Assembly: GCA_965198025.1 (NCBI GenBank) | Contig: OZ240237.1 | Span: forward strand, 1,364,001 to 1,428,000 | Length of the DNA stretch: 64,000 nucleotides | Direction of reading: 5' to 3' | Origin: CAYWWM01 sp965198025 | Lineage (GTDB): Bacteria > Acidobacteriota > Terriglobia > 2-12-FULL-54-10 | Shown here: piece after piece, positions 25,591 to 34,238 of the stretch | How positions within the stretch are numbered: position 1 is the stretch's first letter | How the letters are laid out: the number at the start of each line of letters is the position of its first letter | The notes under the pieces: generated by a model | What the model saw: only the letters and a program-made list of their open reading frames with translations | Told to the model about the DNA's origin: nothing | Databases searched by the model: none | Made by a program: the position numbers and the translations under genes

Positions 25591-26637
25591 CTAGGGCAGC
25601 GTCAGCGTGTTGACCCGTTTCGGCACCTCGCCGACGGGCACGGTCGTTACGAGCCTCATCGCCTCGGTGTCTATGACGGAGAGCGACCGCAGGCCGCCGT
25701 TTGAAACGTAGACCCGTTTGCTGTCGGGCGAGAACGTCAGCCAGTTGGGTGACGCCCCGAGCCGCGGCATCGGCGAATCCGGCGGCAGTTGCACTTCCGG
25801 CAGCGCGACGCGGCCCTTTATCTTCAGGTCCGGCAGCGTGAAGGCGAACATCGAATTGTTCATCGTGCTGCTTACCCACAGTTCGCGGTTGTTGGGCGTC
25901 ACGCCGATGGCGTGCGACGGAGCGGTGATTTCCGGGAAGCCGCCCGGTTCGTCCGGCAGCTCGACGCGGTCTACTTCTTTCCGTTGTGCAAAATCGATCA
26001 CCGCGAACCCGTGCAGGTCCGACAGGCCGACGAACACGCGCTTTGTCGAGCCGTCCGGATTCTGTTCGAACGCCATCGGCCGCACAGCCTTGTCGTATTG
26101 GATCTTCCAAACCTCCTCATTCGTGGCGGAGTCTACCACGGCGAAGAACTGGTGACCCGTCGAACCCATCACGGCGTATTTGCCGTCTGGCGTCGTGAAG
26201 ACGTTATGGAGCCTTCCCATCGGAATCATCTTGATCGACTGCAGCGCCACCAGGTCCAGGATCTCCAATCCTCCTCCTGGATCCTCCGCGATCGCCACGA
26301 ACAACTTCTTCCCATCCTTGCTGATGGAGATGTTGTTTGGACGCCCGCTCAGGGGAATCTTATGGAGGGTTCGGCCGGTCTTCTGGTCGACAACGTTGAC
26401 GACGCTCTCGCCCTCGTTGCTGATGTAGACTCGGCTGCCGTCGGGAGCAAACTGCACTCCGTGCGGCCGCTCGATGCCCTGGATGATCTGCACCACCTCG
26501 TTGGTCGCCGCGTCCACCACGTGCGTTCTCAGGTCGGCGCTGTTGGTGACGTAGACGTGGACCGTCTCGGCCGCCATAGGCAACGCGAACAGTATCCACG
26601 CGTACCGCAGAACTTGCTTCGCCGCTCGATTCTTCAT
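25591..26637 (-). CDS. Secreted YVTN/cytochrome-D1-type beta-propeller protein
   Basis: A 348-residue exported propeller. After a signal peptide (RYAWILFALPMAAETVHVYV) come seven-bladed-type repeats of about 45 residues with recurring VYVTNSADLRTHVVDAATNE, VYISNEGESVVNVVDQKTGR, VYVSNGGLRSLSVIDTEAMR motifs, the YVTN pattern. Surface-layer and electron-transfer-associated proteins have this fold. A ribosome site AAGGAGG lies about 10 bp before the ATG. It heads a two-gene unit with the c-type cytochrome and is divergent from the secreted paralogue trio at 26862. Function is unknown; it may scaffold or donate to the cytochrome. Confidence 0.85.
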   Translation of the reverse strand: MKNRAAKQVLRYAWILFALPMAAETVHVYVTNSADLRTHVVDAATNEVVQIIQGIERPHGVQFAPDGSRVYISNEGESVVNVVDQKTGRTLHKIPLSGRPNNISISKDGKKLFVAIAEDPGGGLEILDLVALQSIKMIPMGRLHNVFTTPDGKYAVMGSTGHQFFAVVDSATNEEVWKIQYDKAVRPMAFEQNPDGSTKRVFVGLSDLHGFAVIDFAQRKEVDRVELPDEPGGFPEITAPSHAIGVTPNNRELWVSSTMNNSMFAFTLPDLKIKGRVALPEVQLPPDSPMPRLGASPNWLTFSPDSKRVYVSNGGLRSLSVIDTEAMRLVTTVPVGEVPKRVNTLTLP

Positions 26638-26861
26638 GATAGGAATTCCTCCTTCCGCTTTGGGCTGGATTATACCGGGATCGAGGACCAATCTCAATCG
26701 GCTATTTCACGGGTCTTCCGAAAAGCGAATTGACTTCGTTTTGCCCGCTCCGCGTCTGTTCCTGTTGATTCCAAAGCCCGTCGGGAGTATAGTTTGGAAG
26801 AAAGTCTCTATTGACCTGCAAACATCAGATAGCTGGGAGCAGCGAAAGGTTGGTTTTGGGA

Positions 26862-27629
26862 ATGCGCCGATTAGGAAGCTTGTTCCTAACTTTTGGTATC
26901 GTGCTGACTTGGTCTGCTCTGGCGTCAGCTCAAACCATTGACCTTTCCGGTGTCTGGGATCGGCCTGGAGCGGCACGGGAAACTCCCGCAGGCACCGGTG
27001 CTGCCGAGCTAGTCGCCCAACGCTCCCGCCGGGTTCCCCGCCAGGCATTTACGCTGGAGGAGATTCCCATGCGACCCTGGACCCGTGAGGAATACGCCAG
27101 GGCTCGTGAAGGCACTGAATCGCTCTACGAATCCGGCAAGGACGAGATCGACCCGACGTACAATTGCTTTCCGCCTGGTTTTCCGCGCATTTATACGGGG
27201 ATCCGTCCTTTTGAGATTCATCAACTTCCCAACGTCGTGCTGATTCTCTTTGAATCCGACCACTGGGTGCGCCGCATCCACACCGACGGCCGCGGGCATC
27301 CAGACGGCTATCCCGTCACCTTCATGGGCCACTCCGTCGGCAAGTGGGATGGGGACACCCTGGTTGTGGACACCGTCAATATTGACGAGTGCTCCTGGCT
27401 GGACAGTCTCGGCCATCCCATGAGCGATGCCTTGCCCGTCGAGGAGCGCTACCGCCGTCCGAACCATCAGACCCTCGAGATTGACTTCCGCTTCGACGAC
27501 CCCAAAACGTATACCCGGCCGTGGACCGGCAAGAAGGTCTTCGAGTTGATGCCTCCTGGCTATGAGGTTATAGAAGATGTCGTTTGCGTAGAATATCTGG
27601 AGATCGGCAACAAACGCAGTCTGGAATAG
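26862..27629 (+). CDS. Secreted protein, first of three tandem paralogues
   Basis: A 255-residue exported protein of a family common in acidobacterial genomes but without a function I can name. The signal peptide is MRRLGSLFLTFGIVLTWSAL ending at ASAQ, and the mature protein starts IDLSGVWD. Shared blocks with the next two genes are MRPWTREEY, a short CFPPGFPRI segment, FEIHQLPNVVLILFESDHWV, RRIHTDGRGHPDGYP, SVGKWDGDTLVVDTVNI, WLDSLGHPMSDALPVEERYR and DDPKTYTRPWTGKKV. The conserved acidic and His residues suggest a beta-rich binding or enzyme domain. The ATG is preceded only by a weak site. The open frame extends 17 codons upstream. Confidence 0.8.
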   Translation: MRRLGSLFLTFGIVLTWSALASAQTIDLSGVWDRPGAARETPAGTGAAELVAQRSRRVPRQAFTLEEIPMRPWTREEYARAREGTESLYESGKDEIDPTYNCFPPGFPRIYTGIRPFEIHQLPNVVLILFESDHWVRRIHTDGRGHPDGYPVTFMGHSVGKWDGDTLVVDTVNIDECSWLDSLGHPMSDALPVEERYRRPNHQTLEIDFRFDDPKTYTRPWTGKKVFELMPPGYEVIEDVVCVEYLEIGNKRSLE

Positions 27630-27652
27630 CTTGAATGAAGGAGGAATGCAGC

Positions 27653-28477
27653 ATGCGGTATCCTTTTGCTGGTCTTGCTCTGGCGGCTGCCGGACTGCTC
27701 GCCACTTCACCCGTCCTGCTGGCCCAGTCTGGCGGCCGGGGAGCAGCGTATCCCGCGGACCTCACCGGAATCTGGACCCAGGCCGGCACCATTGGCTTCT
27801 CGGGGAACGCGGGCGAGGATGCCGCAAAAAGAGATATTGCCGCAGGCCGGATCCCCCGTTTTGCTTTTTCGAGAGAAGAGCCGCCCATGCAGCCCTGGGC
27901 CTTGGAGCGTTACGAGGCCAACCGCGAAGGCATGCAACCGGGTGAGGTCGGAAGGAATGACAGGGCCTACATCCTCTTCCCCTATTGCCTTCCTGAGGGA
28001 ATGCCCAAGATGATGACGATCGGTACCTTCGAGATTCTCTACGGGGACGATATCATCTATGTGCTCAACGAGCGCAATCACAACGTACGCCGCATCTACA
28101 TGGACGGCAAGCGCCATCTTGAGGGCATGGCACCGCCCTTCACCGGGACTTCGCATGGCCGCTGGGATAGCGACACGCTGTTCGTTGAGACCACCAACAT
28201 CAACAGTATGGAAGGATATGCCTGGCTCGACTCCTTCGGCCATCCCATGAGCGACTCGATGCGCATCGAAGAACGCTTCCGCCGCATCGCCCGGGACCAG
28301 CTCCAGGCGAACTTTCTTTTCGACGACTCCAGCGCTTATACCCGCCCCTGGACCGGCCGTAAGGTCTATACGATCGTGACAGACCGGGATATGACAGAAA
28401 ACATCACCTGCAGCGACCATCTGCGGAGGGAATTTGTGCGCGACATGAAAAGCGGGAATTATCGCGGAGGGCCTTGA
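27653..28477 (+). CDS. Secreted protein, second of three tandem paralogues
   Basis: A 274-residue paralogue of the neighbouring genes. The signal peptide is MRYPFAGLALAAAGLLATSP ending near LLAQ, followed by DLTGIWTQ. It shares QPWALERYEANREG, YCLPEGMPK, FEILYGDDIIYVLNERNH, RRIYMDGKRH, SHGRWDSDTLFVETTNI, WLDSFGHPMSDSMRIEERFR and DDSSAYTRPWTGRKV with the other two. The chosen ATG has GGAGG at 8 bp; a start 18 bp upstream is possible. Only 23 bp separate it from the first paralogue and 26 bp from the third, so the trio should be one transcript. Confidence 0.8.
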   Translation: MRYPFAGLALAAAGLLATSPVLLAQSGGRGAAYPADLTGIWTQAGTIGFSGNAGEDAAKRDIAAGRIPRFAFSREEPPMQPWALERYEANREGMQPGEVGRNDRAYILFPYCLPEGMPKMMTIGTFEILYGDDIIYVLNERNHNVRRIYMDGKRHLEGMAPPFTGTSHGRWDSDTLFVETTNINSMEGYAWLDSFGHPMSDSMRIEERFRRIARDQLQANFLFDDSSAYTRPWTGRKVYTIVTDRDMTENITCSDHLRREFVRDMKSGNYRGGP

Positions 28478-28503
28478 CGCTAGACCCGCAGGAGAGTCCC
28501 GTA

Positions 28504-29346
28504 ATGAAGAGTTCATGGAAAGGATTGGAGTATTCGATGCAAGCCGATTTCATCCGTTCGATTCGATTGTGGATGGTGCTGCTTGGGTTCACTGCCGTTT
28601 CTTTTGCGCAGAGCCCGCCGCCAGCGGATTTGTCAGGACTCTGGACTATTGAAGGCGTGACGGGTTTGGGCGCTACCGCTGCCGCCGAGGCCACGGCCCG
28701 CGAGCTGGCTGAGGGCCGTCTCCCTCGCTTCGGCTTCACCATCGGCGAGCCACCCATGCAGCCCTGGGCCATCGAGCGCTACAAGCTCGACCGCCAGGGT
28801 GCTCGGCCGAGCGACGGAGGCAATGACGCCATTGACCCTGTGATGTACCCCTATTGTCTGCCTGAGGGCCTGCTGCGCTCCTACACCATTTCCCCGTTTG
28901 AGATCGTCCACGGTCAGGACATCGTATATATGCTCTTTGAACGGAATCACCAGATCCGCCGCATCTACACCGACGGGCAGCGACACCTGGATGGATACAT
29001 CCCTTCGTTCATGGGAACTGCTCACGGCCGCTGGGAAGGAGAAACGCTGGTCGTTGAGACCGACAATTTCGAGGGGCTGGAGGGCTACAACAAACTCGAC
29101 ACCTTCGGCCACCCCATGACCGACCAATTGCGCGTCCTTGAGCGCATCACCCGTCCTGCGCAGGACACTTTGCAGATCGAATTCACCATTGACGATCCGG
29201 GCGCCTACACCGGACCTTGGGGTGGAACCAAGGTCTTCGCGCTGAAGCCCGATTGGGAAATAACCGAGCAAATGGTCTGTGAAGACCACCTGAGCGGGAA
29301 ATACATCCGTGACATGAAAAACGGTACGCCGTCCGGCACTCCCTAA
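28504..29346 (+). CDS. Secreted protein, third of three tandem paralogues
   Basis: A 280-residue paralogue. Two starts are plausible: ATG 28504, with AGGAG at 9 bp, or ATG 28537, which gives the neater signal peptide MQADFIRSIRLWMVLLGFTA. The mature part begins ADLSGLWTIEG. Shared blocks are QPWAIERYKLDRQG, YCLPEGLLRS, FEIVHGQDIVYMLFERNH, RRIYTDGQRHLDGYIPS, AHGRWEGETLVVETDNF, TFGHPMTDQLRVLERI and DDPGAYTGPWGGTKV. It is closer to the second copy than to the first (both keep a short TGLGATAAAEA/NAGEDAAK region and the RFGFTIGEPP/RFAFSREEPP motif). Function unknown. Confidence 0.8.
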   Translation: MKSSWKGLEYSMQADFIRSIRLWMVLLGFTAVSFAQSPPPADLSGLWTIEGVTGLGATAAAEATARELAEGRLPRFGFTIGEPPMQPWAIERYKLDRQGARPSDGGNDAIDPVMYPYCLPEGLLRSYTISPFEIVHGQDIVYMLFERNHQIRRIYTDGQRHLDGYIPSFMGTAHGRWEGETLVVETDNFEGLEGYNKLDTFGHPMTDQLRVLERITRPAQDTLQIEFTIDDPGAYTGPWGGTKVFALKPDWEITEQMVCEDHLSGKYIRDMKNGTPSGTP

Positions 29347-29420
29347 TCGAGACAACGATAGTCAGGCTGTCTGCGACCCCAATGGAATTTCTCTTGGTCT
29401 CTCCCGATGGCTTCCGGACC

Positions 29421-29750
29421 CTACTCCACCGTCACTTCGATCGGTTCGGTGTAGGTGATCCCTTGAATCTCGAGTGCGATGCTATATGTACTAGGCGCCA
29501 CCTCGGGAACTCTCACGGTAACGTTGGTGGCCGTTCGCTCGATGATCTCCAAGGGGTATTCCGTTCCCTCACGGAAAAGCGAAAGTCCTTCCAAGGAACC
29601 GTCTTGCAGGCCCTCTCCCAGCACGTTTACGGTCGCTCCGGATGAGAAGGTTGCGGGTTCAACCCCTGTAACGCGTGGACCAGTCTGCGCGACGGCATAA
29701 CTGGAAAGCAATGCGACTGCCAGCGCCATTCCAAACGTGCGTTTGTACAT
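29421..29750 (-). CDS. Small secreted protein with an IPT/TIG-like domain
   Basis: A 109-residue exported protein. The signal peptide is MYKRTFGMALAVALLSSYAV ending at AVAQ. The mature 85 residues look like one immunoglobulin-like IPT/TIG domain: GPRVTGVEPATFSSGATVNV, a GEGLQDG turn, and closing strands PSTYSIALEIQGITYTEP. TIG domains bind surfaces or sugars in larger proteins; as a single domain it may be an adaptor. The ATG at 29750 was chosen because it starts the signal peptide and follows an AAGGAGG sequence. It converges on the secreted trio. Confidence 0.75.
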   Translation of the reverse strand: MYKRTFGMALAVALLSSYAVAQTGPRVTGVEPATFSSGATVNVLGEGLQDGSLEGLSLFREGTEYPLEIIERTATNVTVRVPEVAPSTYSIALEIQGITYTEPIEVTVE

Positions 29751-29914
29751 GGACCCCACCTCCTTCGAAGAAGTGACGGGAGCTGTTTTCCCCGTGTCAC
29801 CGGTCTCCCGGCTGTTGTGCCATAGTACACCGTCCTTACTGAATTCCAACATCTTTTGCTGCGGGAATTCCCGGCTGCTTCGGGCTGCTTGCGGGATAAA
29901 TTTTGCCGGATGGG

Positions 29915-30046
29915 TTACACAATCTGCCGCAGTAAATACCCGGCTCCATAAGCCGCCAGTACGGCGAAGGACCAGACCAGGAGCATCTCCAATCCGCTCA
30001 CAAACCAGCGCGGTTTGGATGCCTGTCGGGTTGCGCGCCGGGTCAT
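29915..30046 (-). CDS. Possible 43-residue membrane protein
   Basis: A short frame just downstream of tRNA-Ala giving MTRRATRQASKPRWF and then a single hydrophobic helix (LLVWSFAVLAAYGAGYLL). The basic N-terminus and one helix fit a small inner-membrane protein. No strong ribosome site was seen, and nothing proves expression. Confidence 0.35.
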   Translation of the reverse strand: MTRRATRQASKPRWFVSGLEMLLVWSFAVLAAYGAGYLLRQIV

Positions 30047-30096
30047 GCTTTGTCCCAAACGTCTATCACCCGATACGGGCGAACTGCGAAATTGCT

Positions 30097-30172
30097 TGGT
30101 GGACGGCACGGGGCTCGAACCCGCGACCTCCGCGTTGCGAACGCGGCGCTCTCCCAACTGAGCTAGCCGCCC
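30097..30172 (-). tRNA. tRNA-Ala (anticodon CGC)
   Basis: The minus strand reads a complete cloverleaf: acceptor GGGCGGC/GCCGTCC (one G-U), D arm GCTCAGTTGGGAGAGC, anticodon arm CCGCG-TTCGCAA-CGCGG, T arm GCGGG-TTCGAGC-CCCGT-type, discriminator A and an encoded CCA. The anticodon CGC reads the alanine codon GCG. Confidence 0.95.
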
Positions 30173-30259
30173 AAACAGGACTACGTAACTTGGCATACTA
30201 GCACGGTGCTCAATCGGCGCAAAGACGGGCTGCAGCACTCCGAAAGCTTCAGAAGGCTC

Positions 30260-30412
30260 TCATTCTCCGGCCTCGCGCAGATACTGCGCGGCTTCCTCGG
30301 GAGTCGTGGGAGATGTAGAACCCGGTGCCTCATTCAAATCCGGCCACCTGTGTCAGTCGCGGCAACATCTCGAAATGCCAGTGATAGTAATCGTTGCTCG
30401 GCTCGATCACCG
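30260..30412 (-). pseudogene. galT: C-terminal remnant of galactose-1-phosphate uridylyltransferase
   Basis: The minus strand encodes NDYYHWHFEMLPRLTQVAGF, the well-known C-terminal block of GalT, then E, then a UGA (30330-30332) where the family has Trp (GFEWGTG), then GTGFYI. A one-base frameshift follows, after which PTTPEEAAQYLREAGE ends the protein in the normal way. Everything upstream of this block is missing; the sequence runs directly into the end of yraN. The nonsense change (TGG to TGA), frameshift and truncation show decay. The UGA is not a selenocysteine candidate because the conserved residue is Trp. Confidence 0.8.
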
Positions 30413-30443
30413 CTGGCTGCTCTTGTCGCTTGTCCGCCAGTTT

Positions 30444-30893
30444 TTAGGACCGGGTTTCCCGGAACGCATCCCGGAAGTGCTTCACTTGCATTCCTCCTGG
30501 CGACGCCAGGACGCTGACAATGTCAAATCGAATAGGAGCTGACAACCGGCGGGCTTGACGGCGGTACTCGTGCGCAGCAGCAATTAAGAGCCGCTCCTTT
30601 TCACGGTCCACCGCGGCTTCCGGCGCCACCGGCGTCTCGGCACTGCGGGTCTTGACCTCGACGAAAACCAGCGTTTTTCCTTCCCAGCCGATTAGGTCAA
30701 TTTCCTTGTGCGAACCCGGGGGGTGGTAATTCCTCGCCGCCATGACAAAGCCTTTCCCGCGCAAGTGCCAGTAGGCCGCTTCTTCTCCCGCGCGCCCCAC
30801 CCGCTCTGCTGCAGTAAGGTCCTTCTCGCGGTCGAGAACTGCCTGCGACATCCGCCGCACGGCACTCTGCCAGATTCGCGTCGCGGGATTCAC
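30444..30893 (-). CDS. yraN: YraN/UPF0102 family protein
   Basis: A 149-residue predicted nuclease-fold protein. The conserved core is GRAGEEAAYWHLRGKGF, then RNYHPPGSHKEIDLIGWEG and TLVFVEVKTR, which is the E-D-ExK-like arrangement of the restriction-endonuclease fold. The GTG at 30893 overlapping the stop of the aminotransferase gene (GTGA) was preferred; an ATG 33 bp upstream is possible but overlaps that gene more. Biological role is not settled for the family. Its end abuts the galT remnant. Confidence 0.88.
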   Translation of the reverse strand: MNPATRIWQSAVRRMSQAVLDREKDLTAAERVGRAGEEAAYWHLRGKGFVMAARNYHPPGSHKEIDLIGWEGKTLVFVEVKTRSAETPVAPEAAVDREKERLLIAAAHEYRRQARRLSAPIRFDIVSVLASPGGMQVKHFRDAFRETRS

Positions 30894-32275
30894 CGTCCTC
30901 CTTCCCGCTCGATCCGGCTCAGACACTCATCCAGTATGTCGACTGCGAGGTCGATCTGCTCGCGACGGATCACGAGCGGCGGCATCAGGCGCAGCGTGCT
31001 CAGCCCGCACCCCAGCACCAGAAGGCCCCGTTCAAAAGCGAGTTGCACCAGACGGTTACGCTCCTCCGTTGCGTGTTCTTTGGTCTTACGGTTTCGCACT
31101 AGTTCGACGCCGACCATCAGACCCTGCCCCCGCACGTCACCCACCAGCGGATGTCGCGCTGGCCAGTCCTGCAGAGACTCCAGCAAGTAGCGTCCCATAC
31201 GCTCCGCGTTGGCGATGTACTTGTCTTCGAGCAACTCGATGGTCGTCAGCGCGGCGGCGATCGCTACGGGGTTTCCTCCGAACGTCGAGGCGTGTGACCC
31301 CGGCGGCCAGCTCATGATCTCGGCCCGGCTGATGGTTGCCCCCAGCGACATACCGGAAGCGATTCCCTTCGCTACGCACAGAATGTCCGGCACGACTCCG
31401 GCGTTTTCGCACGCCCACATCTTGCCCGTCCGCCCCATGCCGCACTGCACTTCGTCGAATACCAGCAGGATGCCGTGGCGGTCACAAATCCGCCGCAGCT
31501 CATGCAGGAATTCCGGCGGCGGCACTACGTATCCCCCCTCGCCCTGAACCGGTTCCACAATGATCGCCGCTACCTCGTCGCTCGGAACGTATGTCCGAAA
31601 CAGACGTTCCTCGATGATCCGCGCGCAATACATGCCGCAGTCTTCCGGCTGCAGGTTGTACGCGCAGCGGTAGCAGTTGGCGTAAGGAATATGGATCACG
31701 CCTGGGACGAGAGGTCCGAATCCGCGCCGCTGCACCGGGCGGCTCGCTGTCAGCGACAGCGCGCCGTACGTCCGCCCGTGAAATGCGTTCACAAAAGCGA
31801 TGAACTTCTGCCGGCCGGTGTAAGTGCGTGCCAGCTTCATGGCAGCCTCGACCGCCTCCGTCCCGGAGCTTCCGAAGTACACTCGCTTGCGGCCCCGGCC
31901 GGGAGTGATCTCCGAAAGCTTCCGCGCCAGAGCCGGAAGGCCCGAATAGTAGAAATCTGTCCCCGACATGTGGAGCAATTCGGCCGCTTGCGCGCGGACC
32001 GCCCGCACCACCTTCGGATGGCAATGACCGGTAGCGACCACGGCGAGCCCGGCGCTGCAATCGAGAAATTGGTTCCCGTCCACGTCTTCGACCATCGCGC
32101 CGCGTCCCCGCTTGGCAACCAGCGGATAACTGCGCGTATAGGACGGCGAGACGTAGCGGTGATCTTCCTGGACAACCTGTTTGGCGCGAGGACCGGGAAG
32201 CGGTGTGCGGATCATCGGCCCGTCCATCGGGGCGGCTGGCGGAATCCCCCGCTTTTTCTGAGACTTCCCGCGCAC
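30890..32275 (-). CDS. Class III PLP-dependent aminotransferase (acetylornithine/GABA type)
   Basis: A 461-residue fold-type I aminotransferase. It shows GNQFLDCSAGLAVVATGHCH, FGSSGTEAVEAAMKLAR for phosphate binding, NAFHGRTYGALSLTAS, VEPVQGEGGYVVPP, DEVQCGMGRTGKMWA with the cofactor Asp, and the PLP-binding Lys in CVAKGIASGMSLGA. An unusual Cys-rich insertion, NCYRCAYNLQPEDCGMYC, lies after PYAN and is found in archaeal-like GabT/acetylornithine-aminotransferase branches. The substrate cannot be fixed; no arginine or GABA genes are beside it. The start is a GTG that overlaps the last base of the cysS stop; ATG at 32215 is an alternative. Confidence 0.9.
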   Translation of the reverse strand: MRGKSQKKRGIPPAAPMDGPMIRTPLPGPRAKQVVQEDHRYVSPSYTRSYPLVAKRGRGAMVEDVDGNQFLDCSAGLAVVATGHCHPKVVRAVRAQAAELLHMSGTDFYYSGLPALARKLSEITPGRGRKRVYFGSSGTEAVEAAMKLARTYTGRQKFIAFVNAFHGRTYGALSLTASRPVQRRGFGPLVPGVIHIPYANCYRCAYNLQPEDCGMYCARIIEERLFRTYVPSDEVAAIIVEPVQGEGGYVVPPPEFLHELRRICDRHGILLVFDEVQCGMGRTGKMWACENAGVVPDILCVAKGIASGMSLGATISRAEIMSWPPGSHASTFGGNPVAIAAALTTIELLEDKYIANAERMGRYLLESLQDWPARHPLVGDVRGQGLMVGVELVRNRKTKEHATEERNRLVQLAFERGLLVLGCGLSTLRLMPPLVIRREQIDLAVDILDECLSRIEREGGR

Positions 32276-33690
32276 TACCTCCTCCTCCAGCGCGCGCCCT
32301 CTTTGGTGTCCTCGATTGCAATTCCCGCGGCGGCCAGTTCATCCCGGATCTGGTCGGCAAGCCTGAAGTTCCGGTCCCGGCGGGCCTGCTGGCGCTCTTC
32401 GATCTTCCGGTCGATGTCCGCGCTCGTAAGACATGCCTCGCCGCTGGCCTGTTGGTTTTCTCCGGATGAGGGAAGCACGTCGAATATGCGGTTCCACTGG
32501 TCCAGAGAATCGAGAAGTCCGCTGACGTTCCCTTGCAGAAAGTTTCCCCTGTCAATCGACGTATTGGCTTTGCGGACCAACTCGAACAATGCGCCCAGGG
32601 CCTGTGCCGTGTTTAGATCGTCATCCAGTGCCTTGCACAGCTCTTCCGGGAAGGCAGATGTTGTTTCAGCGAGCGCCGCATTGGTTCCTTCGGGGAAAGC
32701 CGTCTGCACGACGCGAAATCGAAAGTTTTCAAGCCGTTCCAAAGCCCGCGCAGACTGCTCCAGCCCTTCCATCGTAAAGTTCAGTTGCCTGCGGTGCGGC
32801 ACCGACGTCAGCAGGTACCGGATCGCGGCCGGCGAGTGGCCTTGTTGCAGCAGGTTGCGCAGCGTGTAGTAATTTCCAAGCGACTTCGACATCTTCTGCC
32901 CGTCCACGAGCAGGTGCTCCGCGTGCACCCAATAGCACGCGAACGGTTTTTCCGTCAAAGCTTCCGCCTGCGCAATTTCATTCTCGTGGTGCGGGAAGAC
33001 CAGGTCCGTGCCCCCGGCGTGGATGTCGAACGATTCGCCCAGGTACTTCGTCGCCATCACAGAGCATTCGATATGCCACCCCGGTCGCCCCGGGCCGAAC
33101 TCCGATTCCCAGGCCGGCTCGTTCTCCTTCGACGCTTTCCACAGAACGAAATCGCGCGCGTCGGCCTTTTCATACTCGTCCTGATCCACGCGCGCTCCGG
33201 GGAGGTTCCCCGAGAGATCGATCTTTGAGAGTTTGCCGTAGCCTGGAAACTTCGTAATGCGGAAGTACACCGAGCCGTCGCTGCGGTACGCAAATCCGCG
33301 CTCCTCGAGTTTCCGAATCGTCTTCACCATGTCGGAGATATGGTCCGTCGCCCGTGCGATGATCTCGGGTTGCTCGGTGCGCAACGCTCGCATATCTTCC
33401 CAGAACGCCGCGATGTATTGGTCGGTATAGTCTCGCAGGAGCAATCCGGAGGCCTGCGCCTTCCGGATCGTCTTGTCGTCCACGTCCGTCAGATTCATCA
33501 CTTGGCGCAACTCGTAACCGCTCCAGCGCAGGTGCCGCCGCAGGATGTCCGAGAACAGAAACGTTCGGTAGTTCCCGATGTGCGCGTAGTCGTAGACCGT
33601 TGGCCCGCACGTGTACATCCGGACCCGCCCTTCTTCGAGCGGTACAAACGGTTCCACCCGGTTCGACAAAGTATTATAGAGAGCCAGCAT
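32275..33690 (-). CDS. cysS: Cysteinyl-tRNA synthetase
   Basis: A class I synthetase of 471 residues that charges tRNA(Cys). Zinc ligand Cys in MYTCGPTVYDYAHIGNYR, where HIGN is the HIGH motif, GWHIECSVM and HHENEIAQAEA complete the zinc site, and GQKMSKSLGN is the KMSKS loop. The C-terminal DALR/anticodon domain ends in RQQARRDRNFRLADQIRDEL, the family hallmark. It leads a three-gene run cysS, aminotransferase, yraN with overlapping ends. Confidence 0.97.
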   Translation of the reverse strand: MLALYNTLSNRVEPFVPLEEGRVRMYTCGPTVYDYAHIGNYRTFLFSDILRRHLRWSGYELRQVMNLTDVDDKTIRKAQASGLLLRDYTDQYIAAFWEDMRALRTEQPEIIARATDHISDMVKTIRKLEERGFAYRSDGSVYFRITKFPGYGKLSKIDLSGNLPGARVDQDEYEKADARDFVLWKASKENEPAWESEFGPGRPGWHIECSVMATKYLGESFDIHAGGTDLVFPHHENEIAQAEALTEKPFACYWVHAEHLLVDGQKMSKSLGNYYTLRNLLQQGHSPAAIRYLLTSVPHRRQLNFTMEGLEQSARALERLENFRFRVVQTAFPEGTNAALAETTSAFPEELCKALDDDLNTAQALGALFELVRKANTSIDRGNFLQGNVSGLLDSLDQWNRIFDVLPSSGENQQASGEACLTSADIDRKIEERQQARRDRNFRLADQIRDELAAAGIAIEDTKEGARWRRR

Positions 33691-33745
33691 ACGTGTTGGC
33701 GGCTACATCGCTACAGTGTCCGATTGTATGGGCGGCTCCCGGAAA

Positions 33746-33770
33746 GTGTCAACCGGCGGCCGGTTGACAC
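33746..33770. repeat. Perfect 11-bp stem hairpin
   Basis: GTGTCAACCGG-CGG-CCGGTTGACAC is a perfect inverted repeat with a 3-base loop. It has no T-run, so it looks more like a REP-type unit than a terminator. Confidence 0.65.
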
Positions 33771-33884
33771 GGCCTGCATTAGGCCATTTGCAGCGTTGCT
33801 AGCCCGCAAGCAGCGACAGGCCTGCGGGCTGTGCTCCGCTTCCTCTCGCTGCCTTGGGGTTCCGGAGCTTCCGATTCCAACTAG

Positions 33885-33908
33885 AAAAACGCCGTTTCTG
33901 GCGTTTTT
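33885..33908. terminator. Bidirectional intrinsic terminator
   Basis: AAAAACGCC-GTTTCT-GGCGTTTTT has a perfect 9-bp stem with A-run on one side and T-run on the other, so it can end transcription on both strands. No gene clearly ends here, which makes it an orphan terminator in a repeat region. Confidence 0.6.
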
Positions 33909-34143
33909 CGGTTCCTGCGGCAGATTCGGTTCTTGCGGTTCCTTCCGTTCCTTCGGAATACCAAATTCACTATAAAAACACTAAAAAAAGGGGCATTTCG
34001 GGCCTTGCGGACGGTGCATGAGCGGGGCCGGCGGTAAAGGTAACCAGTAAGGTAACCAGCAAGGCGCGTTGTGGCCTAAAAACCACCCCCTGGACTTGGG
34101 ATAGCGGACCCGCGATTCGGGATTCGGGACTCGAAGAACAGAC

Positions 34144-34168
34144 CCACGGCACAACAAGCGTGCCGTGG
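34144..34168. repeat. Perfect 9-bp stem hairpin
   Basis: CCACGGCAC-AACAAGC-GTGCCGTGG is a perfect inverted repeat. With the two others in the same gap it suggests a cluster of small palindromic repeat units. Confidence 0.6.
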
Positions 34169-34207
34169 CTACAGGATTCGAAGAATCAGTGCAGGCAGTG
34201 GGAGGCT

Positions 34208-34238
34208 GGCGCTACACCAACCCTGAAAATGGTGTAGC
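34208..34238. repeat. Second, partial copy of the 24972-25101 element end
   Basis: CTACACCAACCCTGAAAATGGT is the reverse complement of the sequence at the left end of the 24972-25101 element (ACCATTTTCAGGGTTGGTGT and neighbours). Here it also forms its own hairpin, GCTACACC-N12-GGTGTAGC. Confidence 0.65.

Noticed and set aside
30330..30332. In-frame UGA in the galT remnant as selenocysteine
   Set aside because: The family has an invariant Trp there, a one-base change from UGA, and the remnant is truncated and frameshifted.
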